64,000 nucleotides of DNA from Austropuccinia psidii (GCA_023105745.1 JALGQZ010000002.1:40965997-41029996); one strand, 5' to 3'; counted from the first letter of the stretch, positions 1-12,960 are shown. A program made the numbers and translations. Notes: generated by a model from the letters alone, not told the origin.

Positions 1-3000
1 TTGATCCTCTCATATTCCCCCCTCCTTTCCTTGGTGATTTAAAAAACTACATCTTTTGAACACAACTTGTATAAGCTACTAGTTATGTGGGCAAAATTCT
101 TGATGTGGTTTCTATAGTAGCTAGCAAACCCAAGGAAAGATTGCATCTGCTTGATGCTCTTTGGTACTGGCTTTTGCAGTACTGCTGCTACTTTATTCTG
201 GTCAATTGCCAGACTAAGACCTGAGACTTTATGTCCTAGAGCCAGTAGCTCTTGTTGGCCAAAATTACACTTTTTCAGTGAAATTTTCAGATTGATGGGT
301 GTACATTTGCTTAGCACTCTGTCTATGTAATGTACATGGTCTTCCCATGTCTCTGAGTATATAATGATCTCATCAATATATACCACCATCCAGCCTTCCA
401 ATATTTCTTCTTGAAATATTGTGTCCATCATCCTTTGGAAGTAGGCTGGTGCATTTTTGATGCCAAATGGCATTCTGGTATACTCATCTATTCCCACATA
501 GCATATTATTCTGAGTAATTTCATGGAGTTTGGTTTAACTCCATTTTGGTGGAAGCCTTCCATACAATCCATTTTGGTTATGTATTTGGCTTTTTCCAGT
601 TTATCCAAGGCATGGAGTATCCTGGGTATAGGGTACCTGTCTGCTTTTGTGTAGTTATTCAGAGCTCTGAAGTGTCCACACAGTCTAGACTTGCCATCAT
701 GCCAGGTGATTAAGACAGGGGTGGTGATTTCCACTTTTTCATTATGTCCAATCTTCCTGATGACATCCATGTCCAAGAGTTCATTGATATATTTTTCAAT
801 TTCTTTCCTGGTTTCCAGGCTTGCTGGATAAGAAGGTCTCCTAAGCATGGGTGGATAAGGTCTTTCCACATCCAGATATAGTTCTATATCATGGCCTTAG
901 ATCTTGCCTAATGGGTCTTCACCAATGGCAAATGCTTGTCTGTTCTTTCTCAGCATCTTCAGTAAACTTAGTTTTTGTTTACTGGTGAGGTTAGTGCTAA
1001 ACTGTCCCTCTCTGAATTCATTCAGAAGTTGTTCTAGTGGATCTTCAGAGCATATATGGTATATATCAAGTGAAAATTGCTTTTCCTTGTTGGTACCAAT
1101 GGTAATGTGCCTATTTTTACTGTTATAAATATCTATGCCATACAGCCTCTGGTAGTCTGTTCCCTATAAGAACCCTTGGATGTGGGCATCTTTAAGCACT
1201 ACAAGCTCTGGATTGAGTCTGATATTACCCTTCCTGTGGGGTATAATTATCTCTTTGAAAATTGTACCAATGGAAGTCATCTTCCCTGAGGCACTTTTAA
1301 AGTTCTTTGCCTTGGTTAGCAAGAGCTGTTTTTCCCAATGTGGGAAGTGGTTGTCCAGATATTCTCTGGGCACTATGGGGCAGTGTTCTCCACTGTCAAT
1401 GATCAGTGGATGCTGAGCATTGTCAATACAGACAGTCATTGTGGTTGTGCCATGTATATATGCCATCCCTTTGGTTGGTGTAACCAGGAATGTTTGTGCA
1501 TCTTGTGTGTGTTTGGACAAGTTTTTATTGGCAGTATCCTGTGGCATGCCTGCTTCCAACTGTATGTCCTGAATCTCTAGTGGGGTTTCCTCTTAGTATT
1601 CTACTAGAAATTCTTCCTTTGGGTCTTGGTCATCATCAGATAGGTCTCTGATGGCATCACCCACAGAGTCTGATTCAGAATCCTCTGTTGTGGATTCCTC
1701 CTCTGGGACTTTCTCAATGGCATAGACTTTTTTCTTTGCCTTTGGACATTTGTTGGCATAGTGGTCTGTTGAACCACAATTGTGACAAGAGTTTCTCTTC
1801 TTTTCCACTTCTGCCATTCTTTCTTTGGGTTTGTCTTCAAACTCTACCCTGAAAGTTTGTTTCTCTTTGAAACCACTGCTCTTATATGGAGTGAATTTCC
1901 CTATATTAGTCCTTTTCCTTATGTCTTGTAAGGTATTGGCAATGTCATCTAGAGTGAAATTTTGGTTGCATCTGCATTTTACTGCATGCTCTAGCTCTCC
2001 TGGCAGTTGTGTCAGAAGCTTGTGATTCCTCATTTGGATGTTCATCTGAGGATCAATGGCTTTAAGTCTTTTAGACTTTCTAAGACACCACTCATATGGA
2101 TCTTTGTCTGCAGAGTATTTGTCATTGTCAAATGACATGGTCTTTTGCCATATCCAAGCTCCATTGCTGTACTTTTGGATGATTTGACTCTTCCACCATG
2201 GCCAGTTCCTTCTGCCATGGATTTCTTTCATTTCTGTGTACCATATACTAGCATGACCTTTAAATGCAGTATTTAATCTTGCAGTAATACAGTAGTCTGG
2301 TATGCTTGGTACATCAATGAAGAGTCCATAAATATAATCTATGAGTTCCATATGATCATATTCTCCTGTTCCAGAGAATTTAGGCCAGCTTGAGGCCTCA
2401 GGAAGCTGTTTCAAGGCTTCCTTCTCTTAATAGGACATGCCATCTCCATCCTGGTATTGTGATGGGGATCTTGCCTTATTCATCAACATGGCATCTGGTT
2501 GATATGGATTTTCCATACCTTGGCCTTGTGGTTGGGGCTTCAAGTTATGGTAGACATTAAAAAATTTGTTTATGTCTTGGTCCAGACAATCCCTGTCCCT
2601 TTTGCTGTGGTGGTGTTCTTCAAATACTATATTCAGTCTTTTGTTAGTTTCTTCAGAGGCTTTGCTCAATTGAGCATGTCCTTCTTGAAGATTTTTAACT
2701 ATTTTTTCCATGGAGGCTTGTAATTTTTTCATCCTCTCATGGCTGTCTTCAAGTTCTGCAAAATGCTTTGCAGATTGCTCAGCATATTGGGACATTTGTA
2801 ACCACAGTGTATCACTGTTGATGTTACTCTCAGATGTGACAATGTTATGTTCAGTCTGAGTGGGGGTAATGTTTCTATTACTAGGACTACTGATTCTAGA
2901 GTGGTTTACAACTACTTCTGGCTCTTGTTCACTTCTTTTACCAAATCCAACAGCTTCTGAATCATAGGGTCTGGCTCTTTCCTCCTCTGGTTGAAGGTGG

Positions 3001-3632
3001 CTTTGTTCTTGCCCTTGTTCCCTTGTCTTCTCCTGGAAACTTCCTGGAATTGTGAAGAATGGTGACTCTTGGCCATTGATCTGCTGGTTTCTGAATTGTG
3101 TGAAGCCACTGGAGGGCTGATTTGGCCTGCTCCTTGTGAGCCTGAAGGAATCTGAGTAGGCCCTGTCTGGGTTAACTGTTCTTCTATAGCTTGGATAGTG
3201 GCTTGATTCTCCCTTATCCTCTGTGCCCTTGCCTCCAGGAGTCTGAACTGCCTGGTAGGATTCCAACCTTTGGTGATTACCATAAGGTCTTTGCAGTCTA
3301 TCTCTTTGAGACAGATCTTCTGGCAACTTGCTCCAAGTTCTGCCAAGTGAGATACCAGGTTGAACCTCTTTTTGTCCATGCTCCATTGGAATAGATCCTT
3401 GAGGAGTTGGTGGAGCTGAAGAACTTGATCCATGTCTTTCCAGTCCTCTGGTTTGAGCTCTCCATTGAATTGGAGTGTGAATGGCAGGGTTGATATTATC
3501 TCCCTCATTGTTTTGCCATCCACTACTGTGTCCAGGGTGTCCTCTTTCAGGTCTTCTGGTTCTGGACAAGTATTCCCTGTCCTCTGGCTGGTTCCTTTGG
3601 AAGTCAATATCTCTGAGGTGTACAGGTGACAT
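1..3632 (-). pseudogene. Decayed gag-pol of element A (capsid, CCHC, protease, RT)
   Basis: This would encode the structural and catalytic polyprotein of a Ty3/Gypsy element. In the frame of the ATG at 3632-3630 the order is a Gln/Ser-rich N-terminal stretch, capsid, a CCHC knuckle near 1745-1790, an aspartic protease with an IDSG core near 1400, and RT. The RT active-site motif has changed from YIDD to YIDE near 370. Stops interrupt the frame at 2427-2429, 1593-1595, 1164-1166, 897-899 and 39-41, all in one frame. Compared with B they arise from different base changes (CAA to TAA, TCA to TAA, GAA to TAA, AAA to TAA). One in-frame codon deletion lies beside the protease. The reading continues past position 1. 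Confidence 0.93.
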
Positions 3633-3980
3633 GTTAGTGTTTGCAAGCAATCAAAAACTTTATGTTCTTAGGGTATTTACCTTTGACTGTGCCTTGTACA
3701 AATTTGTTGTCTGCTTATTTGGGCAATTTACCTTTAGAGGTTACAACTGGGTTAATTATGGTGATTTTCCCTGTACAAGTTATTAAGGTTGGTTTACCTT
3801 GTATTGATGCAGAGTTTTGTGGTTTTCTACTTCTCTGGGTGGCTATTGGTGTCTACTTCTTTGCTGTAATCAGGCCTTCACTGTGCCTCTTTCCTTTGCC
3901 CTTTCTGCCCTCTGGTTCTTAGGGTGTCACTGGTGTGTTGGCCTGTGACTGGGTCTCAAGTGGGATTTAATCTTCTTCCA
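2912..3980 (-). pseudogene. ORF1 of element A, exons 2 and 3
   Basis: This is the extra upstream ORF of the B family; its function is not recognised. Exon 3 (3612-2912) is fully open, has the same length as in B and overlaps gag-pol in the -1 frame. It keeps the GWNP motif and the Lys/Gln-rich C-terminus shared with the ORF1s of B, C and D. Exon 2 (3980-3681) is broken by three in-frame stops when aligned codon by codon to B, so the whole protein is no longer made. Over the overlap, ORF1 differs from B at roughly 30 residues and the gag-pol frame at roughly 45 (by eye), which suggests ORF1 was the more constrained frame. Confidence 0.7.
3613..3680 (-). other. Predicted 68-nt intron within ORF1, containing the gag-pol ATG
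   Basis: On the minus strand the donor is GTAAAT after AAAG, the branch motif is a consensus CTAAC, and the acceptor is CCTCAG. Removal joins exon 2 to exon 3 in phase 1. The gag-pol ATG (3632-3630) lies directly after the branch motif, so splicing would delete it. Element B has the same intron at the same length. Confidence 0.7.
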
Positions 3981-4534
3981 CTGAATCAAGGTAGGAAAAA
4001 GAAGGCTTATGTCAGTTAAGACTTCTCAAAATGCTGGTTTTGCACTTCTAAGAATGGCCTCTGGGCTTGTATGTTACTACAATATGCCATGTATAATGAC
4101 AGTATAATTGAATCAACAATTCCACGTCAGAATTACAGCTTTGGTACCCTGTCACACTGTTTGTGTGCCAGTATCCCACAGATTCACTTGCGGTTTTCAA
4201 GTTTAATCTGTACAAGTGGCTCTATATAAGTGTAATTGAGTTAACAATACACTTAACCACACCTCAACTGTTAGTTTTACAGTCAGAGGTGTCCTTATTC
4301 CATCAAGAATACAGGACTTATTGATGGCTTATGTGTTTTTATATGTAAAGCACACCAAAAATAAAGGTTGTTGTGGGTATTAACCACGTGGCAAGTACTC
4401 TTATAATATGAGTAAAAAGGTGGTATATATACCAAAAAGGGAAATATATATATAATATATATTATTTAAGAAAATTTACGCCTAAAAAGAATAAAACAAT
4501 TGTCAGAAAGTGAGAAATAAGAGAAAAAACTCAC
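3981..4534 (-). other. Predicted 5' leader intron of element A
   Basis: Donor GTGAGT follows an A at 4535. The acceptor is TTCAG, with CTGAC and a pyrimidine-rich tract upstream of it. The next exon begins TGGAAG, so the join would create ATG across the splice. The interval otherwise holds AT-rich untranslated leader. Confidence 0.6.
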
Positions 4535-4560
4535 TTATAAAGGTGCAAAAAAGTTTAAAA

Positions 4561-4579
4561 CACAGCCAGGCCCCCAAAA
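4561..4579 (-). promoter_or_regulatory. Primer-binding site region of element A
   Basis: Directly inside the 5' LTR the minus strand reads TTTTGGGGGCCTGGCTGTG. It is one base different from B and nearly identical in C and D. The position is that of the minus-strand primer site. I could not assign a tRNA. Confidence 0.7.
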
Positions 4580-6016
4580 TGTCAGGTTGAGTCTATGTGG
4601 AAGCAGTAATTAGGCTATTTACAACTAGAACTATGACTGTGACACGTAGAAAAATGATTTGAAATAAGAGTTTTTAATTTAAGATGATGGTTTATAATAT
4701 AATAAAGGGGTTCTACTATTGAAGAATAGTGGTGGTGAGCGCTATTGAGAACCCATGGTGCAGTCTTACCAGTTGAATTACTATAATAAGAGCTACAATA
4801 ATTAAAGTTATGATTATACCTGATTATTACCCAAGAGTAAAACTGTTTTTGACAGTTTAATACATAGGGTATTCAAGAGCAGGATGAGGAAACAATTCTG
4901 GCTGTGAAAAGCCTCCTTTTTATCCCAAAATGGAGTGGAAAGGGCGCTAGACCTTTCCACATAGAGGAATTGAAGATTTTTTCACTCTCTGAGACAGGCT
5001 TGTGGTTTGCAAAGACTTGTATTAACCTGTATGGGGCTCAGATGTGGTTTTGAAACCACATCTGGGCAGTTTTCACCAACACAGGGTGAACAGTTTCATC
5101 TGGGGACCTCACAGCCTGATTCTGACGTGTATGATGCGTAGAATGCTGTACAGAAACTGTATGGGGCCAGTATTGACTAAAATATGAGGTATTGAAGTAA
5201 AAACAAGCTTCTTTGCCTATTTGACACCTCATATTCATGATTATGGGACATTATCCCATGGTAAAGCTGTATTGGTCAGAATGTGGGATTTTGACCTTAA
5301 AACAGCTGCAGCTTTGTCAGTTCTTTAGATATCAACCTCAAAACTGAATCTGTGTGTAGCCCTGTATGTTCTCTACACAATGGTACCTTATTTGATATGG
5401 TTATCATAAAATATGGCAAAGTTATGCCATGTACAAGAGTTTTGTACATATGCATGGTTTAGGCAAAAAGCTGTATTGGGCTTGTTTGCCCCATAACATC
5501 TGCTATAGTTGAGATATGAGGAAATGGATGACACCATCAGATAGCCCTGATTTTGCTCTGTCCAAAAAGACCCCACTGTAGGTATCTCACACTAAAACTG
5601 CAAAAGTTAGATGAGAGGTGGATGTTTTGTTCACCCTTATTTGGCCGGAATTTGGCCATTACTCAAGTAATGCTGGTGCTAGCTCAGTTTGGCTAGTACC
5701 ATTGGATATCCCTGGATTAGAGCTTCATTTTAAGTACCAATTTGATGGGGTTAGGCCTCTCCTTCTAGATTTTAGATGAGAGGTGAAAATTATGGTTTAT
5801 GCTCAGCAACAACTTTGAGCAGGAATAACTTTGTTATTTCTTTCCCTATGGTGATGGGACTTATATATTGAGAAAGGAGTGGGTTTCCTCTTTTGTTTGA
5901 TACCTTTTGAGCTAATTTGGCTCAGCTTTATGTTTTGGGGGTATCTTGGCTATACCATTGGTTTATGGTATTTTGGCTGTCATGCTTGTGCTCTGGTTTG
6001 GAGTCACAGGCTGACA
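4580..6016 (-). repeat. 5' LTR of element A (1437 bp)
   Basis: The LTR begins TGTCAG and ends CTGACA on the plus strand. It aligns end to end with both B LTRs but with many substitutions, so it is much older. On the minus strand this is the LTR upstream of the primer site and should carry the promoter. I did not find a convincing TATA box. Confidence 0.93.
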
Positions 6017-8180
6017 TAAGAGAAAATATTTCCCTATTTTGAAAAATTTATTTATATCATTATGTAATTCAAAAGAAAAGTAGAAGTCTTTCAATTAAGA
6101 GTATATCTGTAAAGTTACGTTTTCACAGTAAGTGATATTCTAATGAGAATGAAAATTGAAAGGGATAGAAATCAAATATTAAATACAAATGTTGTATTTT
6201 ATCCATTGTAGAAAGAAAAAAATATTTTATCTTCATTGATATTCCAGTGGCTTGGAAAAACCTGGAATTTGAATAAACAAATGAATCTTGGGTTCAACCT
6301 AGTTCAGAGGGAGGGCTCAAGTTCATTCCACGCTAAGTCAAAGCTTATTTCCAAATAGAATACCTGCTGTCAGGTGTAGCCACTTTTATCATGGTCATTG
6401 GGCTCAATGATTGAAATAAATTCTTTGGAGTTTAAAATCAGAATCAGAAATGGAATCAAAAATCTGTTTTTATATTATTGAGAAAAAAATCTTTGAGGGG
6501 ATTATAAGGAGCTTTTTCAATCAGTAATTCTTTTCTTAGAATTATCTTTGCCAGTTATTTTGTTTAAAGCCTTGAGAAAGATGAAATTGCTCCAAAAATC
6601 TTCTTCCTTATGGAAAAAATGTGTATTTATAAAACCTTTATCAAAATTTCTTCTATGAATTTTCAATACAGAAATCCTATTTTTCAATTACAATGAGAAA
6701 CATTGAGTTTCCTCACATGTATAAATAAAACTATATTTTTGAAGCTGGTTTTTGGAATTAACAACCAATTATCTCAAAAAATGCACTCTTTCTAATTTAT
6801 GGCATCTTAAGATAATAGTAATTGGTTTGATGAGATATCAAAAAAACAAATTTTTATAATTTGATAGTTGAAAACATTTTTCTTTATAGTCTCACAGATT
6901 CATATCTCGCACAATTAATTTATTAAATAGAGGTAAAAAACCTTATTGTTGGCTTGAAGTTTATGGTAAAAATGAAATGAAGTGCAATTCAATTTATCAT
7001 ATGAAGATTCAGTTATCTTATTGAATACATATTAATTGTGCCTCAGCAATTAATTAAGTAAAAATAAAGTCAAGAAACCTGAGAAATTGATTGGACTAAT
7101 AATTAAATTCTGGAATTTTTCTTGAGAGGATCCACTTCTGAGAGTTAAAATGACTTCATCGGAAGCTGAAAGCACTAGTAAAATAGAATACTGCATAAAT
7201 CTTGATTCTATGAGCTGGGGAATATCTAAAGCTCTGGTTGTGAAAAGACTCTCTTTTTATTAACTGAGATCTAAGAATTATACTAAATAAAAGCAGAAAT
7301 AATACTTGATGTTATAAATTCACAATATGAAATGTATTAAGATCCTCAAATAATTTAAATTAACATATCTCTCTCAAACCATTTTTTGAACTACCCTATT
7401 TTGTACAAATAAGATAAGATTCAAACAATAAGTCTATTACTGCAGTAGTTTAGTTAGGAATAATTAATATTATTTAATAAAAATATATTTATCTCTTAAT
7501 GTCAATGAAAAACCCATTAGTATGAAGTAGAAATGATTTCTATTAAAGAGAAAAACATCTGCATTATTTCCATTCTATATGGCTTCATACAAAATTGAAC
7601 TTTTTTAAATTTAGTGAACTCCAATAAAGTATTTATTATTGAATCAAATACTCTATATTAATTTGATTTAATTTTTTTGTAAATAACAATACATTTGATA
7701 ATTAAAAAAGTGAGAAGAATTCTTTTCAATATCAAGAAAATCTTTCCTTGTAAGTTTAGGTTTTTGAGTGATGGTAATTGTAAAATACAGTTGACAAACT
7801 TCAATTTTAAAATTGAACCCCATTTCCCCAGGACATATATGAAATAAGATCATTTTGCAAATCCAGTCAGGAAACTAGCCATTGATCGTCCAAAATTCAG
7901 ACTTAGAGAATACACAAAAAAAGAATACAATAATTATAGCTCACAATTCTTCAATTGATGATTTTGTAAATATGATTGTAGTTAGATTCAGGAATTGTGC
8001 ACTTTATCAATTGACAAGGGGAAAGAAATTTGAGAGTTTTAATTTTCCTTTCTGAATCAAAAATATGAAAGTAAAACAATACCTAGAGCTTTCCACTTTT
8101 TTTGTGGGCCAATTATTATTGAAAGAACAATATATTATCATTCTCACTTGAAGTGAAGAATTGGATAATTATTTTTCAAC
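6017..8180. other. AT-rich stretch without a recognisable gene
   Basis: This is host sequence for element A and for the solo LTR that follows. Open frames are short and none shows a known domain. Once the solo LTR is removed it is contiguous with 9614 onward. It may be the 5' part (LTR or leader) of decayed element I, but I saw no primer-binding site or LTR end to prove it. Confidence 0.5.
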
Positions 8181-8185
8181 AGAAC

Positions 8186-9608
8186 TATCAGCCTGTGACT
8201 CAAAACCAGAGCACAAGCATGACAGCCAAAATACCATAAACCAATGGTATAGCCAAGATACCACCAAAACATGGAGCTGAGCCAAATCAGCTCAAAAGGT
8301 ATCAAAAGAAAGAGGAAACTCACCTCTTTCTGAAAATATAAGTCCCATCACCATAGGACAAGAAATAACAAAGTTATTCCTGCTCAAAGTTATTGCTGAG
8401 CATAAACCTTAATTTTCACCTCTCATCTAAAATCTAGAAGGAGAAGCTTAACCCCATCAAATGGGTACTCAAAATGAAGCTCTAAGCCAGGGCTATCCAA
8501 TGGTACCAGCCAAACTGAGCTAGCACCAGTATTACTTGAGTTATGGTCAAATTCAGGCCAAATAAGGGTGAACAAAACATTCACCTCTCATCTAACTTCT
8601 ACAGTTTTTGTGTGGGATACTTGAAGTGGGGTCTTTTTGGAAAGAGCACAATTAGGGCTATCTGATGGTGCCATTCACTTCCTCATATCTAAACTATAAC
8701 AGAATTTATGAGGCAAACAAGCTCAATACAGCTTTTTGCCCAAACCACACCTATGTACAAAAAACCTTGTACATGGGATAACTTTGTAATATTTGATGAT
8801 AACCAGACCAAATTGGGTATCATTGTGTAGAGCTCATACAGAGCTATCCAATGAACCAACGCTGAGCATAATATCTCAAAAACTGACAGATTCATGGCTA
8901 TTTGAAAGTTATAATCCCACAATATGACCAATACAGCTGTATTATGACAGGATACAGTTGTACTCTGATTATGAGGTGGCAAAAAGACGCTGAAGCTTAT
9001 TTATACTTCAATACCTCATAGTTAAGTCAAATACAGAGGTCCATACAGGTTCTGTACAGTTTCTGACGCGTCAGGAGCACCAGAATACACCTGTTAACTC
9101 CATTGGTGAAAATTTTCACCCTGTATAGAGTAAAAGTGACTACTTGTGGTTCTAAAACCACATTTCAACCCAATACTAGCCTGTATTGAGTGTATAGAAC
9201 CACAAACCAGCCCATGGTAGTGAAAGGTTTTACTCTGTGGTCGTGTGCAGAGGTAAACCACCTCCCACTACCCCAGAACAAGATAAAAGGAGGCTTTGCC
9301 TCACCAGGAAGCAAATCAAGCATCCTGTTCTTGATATTCTTACGTGGTATAACTTCTTAAAAAAGGAAGTGATACTCTTAGAATTTAACTGGTATACTTT
9401 AAGTTTAAGTATTGTAGGGTTTGCTATTGTAAACCAACAGGCAAACACTGCACCCAGGGCTATCAGCAGTACTCACCATCACTCAATTATTTTAGTATAG
9501 CCCTTTTCACTCATATTCTCACTCTAATATCATCATTGTTTTCGTGTCACACTCAGAGTTATAGCTTTTATTATCATTCTGAAGCTATATCATAGAGTCA
9601 TCCTGACA
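8186..9608 (+). mobile_element. Solo LTR of the B family, plus orientation
   Basis: This 1423-bp stretch is the reverse complement of the B LTR along its whole length. It starts TATCAG (from TGTCAG) and ends CTGACA. It is flanked by perfect 5-bp duplications AGAAC at 8181-8185 and 9609-9613, and no primer site, tract or coding sequence adjoins it. It is therefore a solo LTR left after recombination between the two LTRs of a full copy. Divergence from B is considerable, so it is old. Confidence 0.93.
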
Positions 9609-9613
9609 AGAAC

Positions 9614-11207
9614 TGAATAAACGTTTGTGTTAGGAAAGCTATATAGTTGGTACAAATCATTTGAGGCAATCATTGATACATTATTCTCAAAATTGAATAC
9701 AAATTCATCATATTTCCCAACTTGTATAGCCAGGAAGAACATGAAATCTAGACAAAGAATGTCAAAACTTCATATCAAATTGACTGAGAATTATAATTCA
9801 GAGTCATGATTATTTCCATTCAGAAGAATCTTTCTTCCAGAACAATGCAGATGTTTCATTAAAATAATTTGGTAAATTTCATTTATTCATAGGATTAATT
9901 AAAAGTAGTCTTGAGATTTCTTAGCTTGATTTCTCTTTTATTATACTAATAAAATTTTCAATTGAGCATAAATCTGAAGGAAATAGGTAAGAATAACGTA
10001 TAGTGAAACAATAGATATTATCATAGAAATGATAAAGGTAATAAAGGAAACCTTTTTGATTTGTTCTTTCCTCATATCAATTATGCCTTTGCATATCAAT
10101 CATATTGTCAAAAAACTTAAACTAAGTAGTTTATACACACAAATCCTACAAAAACAATTCATTTCCTGAATTTCACCAAATAAATTTACAAAATAAGATT
10201 AAAGGCCACCATTTCATCTCAAATTTAAGAGTTATTCCATTTTAGTAAGTATTAACTTGAAAAAAATCCTGAATTTTTCAGTTTTTGAAAAAAATAAATG
10301 AAATTTGAAAATAATATGGTTTATTATGATAAAGCTACAAATGTTGAATAAGAACATTATTCAAAAGAGAGTTAACTCTCTTTCAAAATAGGATTTCTGA
10401 AAAATATCATTAGGTTGGATGTACAACAGTCAGGGTAATTTTATAACAATGAAGGAAATGTTCTCCAAAAAAGGTACAGAGGATGTTTCATACATTCAGT
10501 GGAAATAAATAAAGCTGATATTTCTTAAATAACAACAGCTCTGACTGAAATATATTATTGCTTTTTTACATTTACCAGGAAAAATATCAATCAAACATTT
10601 TTCATGGAAGTTCTGAAACAATTTGTTTTATCATCACAAGTGTTAGCTTTAAGAAATCAAAGGTAAATATTTCAATATGAATTGAATAAATCTTTTGCAC
10701 ATGTGATGAAGTATTTAAATGGTGCTTCAATGAGATCTGTGCATTTTAAGGACTTTGAAAAACTAAAAAATTAAATTAATTTATTTTTTATTTTTATAGT
10801 TAAAGCCTTTATTAACCCTGACTTGTCTAATTCAATTGAAAACTCAATCATAAACCTCAAAAATTGCAAAAGTATCAGTATGAAACAATACAAGTTCATA
10901 ATTTCTCAAGACAGAATGAAGTCACTAATTTTATGGAGGTATTAATATATGAAGCCAGGCATGCTATCACAAATTATATCACTTCTTTTTGAAATAAATC
11001 TCTGTATTCAGCTTACCATAATAAAGAACAAAGAAATTTATCAACAAAGTATTTCTTAAAAATAAAAAAAATAATAGTAAAAAAATCTATAAAGAAAGAT
11101 ATCAATCACCTCCACCATGGCCAATTCACCAATTTTTGGATTCTATGGGGAAGAATTAATAAAGGGAGACAAAATTATTAATTAATATTCAATTTGGAAA
11201 GCAGGAG
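9614..11207. other. AT-rich stretch without a recognisable gene
   Basis: No open frame with a recognisable domain was found on either strand. It continues the sequence at 6017-8180 and leads into the decayed Gag-protease-type coding remains at 11.2-12.3 kb, so it may be the upstream part of element I. Confidence 0.45.
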
Positions 11208-11260
11208 ATGAATATTTCAAGAAAGAAACCGTTTGGAACTTTAAGAATACTACATCAATA

Positions 11261-11500
11261 TCAAAATACCAGGAATCACTATTCAGTGACCTCCTTCCTT
11301 ATCAAAGAGGAAAATCATTTCTTATCAGCAAAAATTACCATTTTCATTCATCAAAATACCAGGAATCACTGGGCAGTGACCTCCTTCCTTATCAAAGAGG
11401 AAATTCAATATTATCCACAAAAATCACCAATTTCACTTACTCAAACCTAAAATCACTAGGCAGTGACCTCCTGCCTTATCAATGAGGAATATCCAAATTC
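11261..11500 (+). repeat. Three 90-bp tandem repeats, in frame
   Basis: Units begin near 11261, 11351 and 11441 with exact 90-nt spacing, so the repeat is 30 codons long. The core contains CAGTGACCTCCTTCCTTATC. The first two units are almost identical and are read in one open frame (11208-11450); the third is more diverged. The stretch lies just upstream of the decayed Gag-type C-terminal region, so it probably belongs to the same polyprotein. Confidence 0.85.
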
Positions 11501-12304
11501 TTACCCCAAGAAAGTATCATCCAAAATCTATCAAACCCAGCATTAAAGCTCTTTTGATACATAAAATTGATAATATTTTTCAATTTTTATTACTTTTTGA
11601 CACTTTTGAGCCCATCAAATACTTCAAAATCGAATCATGGCCATCACTTGAAAAAAATGCCTGGTCATTGGACACAGATATCAGCTGGATAGAAGGAGAA
11701 GAAGTCTGGGCCAATTACAATAATCCACAAGAATCAAATGAATATCCTGAATGGTTCTTGCAAATAAAACCAGAACCTTGTCCTGAGATTTTCACAATAA
11801 TCCTTCCATAAATTGAGTTTGAGGACATGTTTGAAAAAGAAAAATAGCCATTAGAAACTGTTATTCCTCATCGATGGAAAGAATTACCTGTATTCAACAT
11901 GACAAAATATGAATTCTTGGAGTTACTGACCTGGGATGGCATTGAAGGCAACCTTGGAAATCCATATGGAAGGAAATTTTTGAGCTGGATGAAAACCTTG
12001 GTAAATCACTATTTTGGAGGACCTGGGAGTGCCAAGATTGGTCAACCTTCATAATTTTGAAATTAAAAATGGAGAAATAACCAAGATCTCAAGAGGATAT
12101 GTTACTAATAGCTCCACTTGGGATTTCCACTGGGAAGAAACACTTATACCATCAGTTCTCAGTCTTAAAAGTGGTGCAACTAAAAGGAATACAGAAGATT
12201 GGATATCCTTCCGTCAACAATACCTTTTCAAACCTCTCAAAAGAGAAAAATGGAGGGGAGAGAAATTTATCAAGCAAGAACTAGTGAAGGAAATATTTGG
12301 TTGA
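11482..12304 (+). pseudogene. Decayed C-terminal region of an H-type Gag-protease polyprotein (element I)
   Basis: An open frame at 11482-11811 is followed, after stops, by more coding-like sequence to 12304. Near 11905-11960 the translation contains FLELLTWDGIEGNL. This matches FLDLLTEEGIKGNL in the tail of element H near 23375-23420. Upstream, a stretch reading IEFEDMFEKE matches ITFEDLYGDE in H. The two are therefore homologous tails downstream of the protease in this Gag-only family. Frameshifts and stops are present (for example at 11809-11811 and near 12014). The role of this tail domain is unknown. Confidence 0.7.
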
Positions 12305-12960
12305 AGGAATTGAAATAAAAGGAATATTACGTGCTAAGTCCCCAGTTCTTTGATTAATCATCCATCCTAGTTCCATTGATATTATCATAATTCATTTATT
12401 CAATTTTTTATTTCATGTTTTACTAATTTCATCTTTCCTCTCTACGATTTGAATTTTCTTTTATACCAAACAGAAGAGAAACAAAATAAAATATTGAAAA
12501 TTTAAGAATAAGCTTCAAGGGAAGAAATAGAATATAAGCTTACCTGAAATCAATTTTTTTTCTTATAGTTATATTTATTTTTTCCCAAAATCAAAAAAAC
12601 GTAGACAATGGAATAAGCTAGGCTGGTGCAGGAGTTGCAGTGAGTTTATGATAAGCTGACCTCACAGAGCCACTACTGGGCCATACAACCCAATTAGCTA
12701 GCCAGGACTAAACCAATAAGTCCTTCATAAAATAAATAAAATATATGTATATATATGCATTCATATCAATACAATATATCCTCATTAACCAAAATAATAA
12801 TAATAATAGTATACATATATATATATAACAGAATATGGCTAAAAAGGAAAAAGTCCTCAGAAATACATTAAAGCTGCCAAATTGTTTCATTTAATTTGAT
12901 TTTTGACAATTAAATCATACTTAAATACTGTCTTTTACATCCTACAGGTATTCAATTTAC
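12305..12960. other. Noncoding AT-rich segment downstream of the element I coding remains
   Basis: Contains TA-rich simple sequence (near 12740-12830) and no gene. By position it corresponds to the start of the long noncoding internal region seen in element F. Confidence 0.5.

Larger units (their letters stand above)
1..6016 (-). mobile_element. Element A: truncated old Ty3/Gypsy retrotransposon, B family
   Basis: Minus-strand LTR element whose 3' half (RNase H, integrase, 3' LTR) lies left of the window. What remains, read from the right, is the 5' LTR (4580-6016), primer-binding site, leader intron, ORF1, and gag, protease and RT. It is collinear with intact element B at 27268-36964; its LTR has B's exact length (1437 bp) and the same TGTCAG...CTGACA ends. 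The coding part carries five in-frame stops but no frameshift. The target duplication cannot be checked because the left end is missing. Confidence 0.93.

Noticed and set aside
1..3650. Repeat-induced point mutation as the cause of stops in element A
   Set aside because: The stop-making changes compared with B are of mixed type, not C to T in a fixed context.
12615..12680. Short Alu- or 7SL-like stretch (GGAGTTGCAGTGAG)
   Set aside because: Only about 14 bases agree; there is no A box, B box or tail and no second copy in the window.
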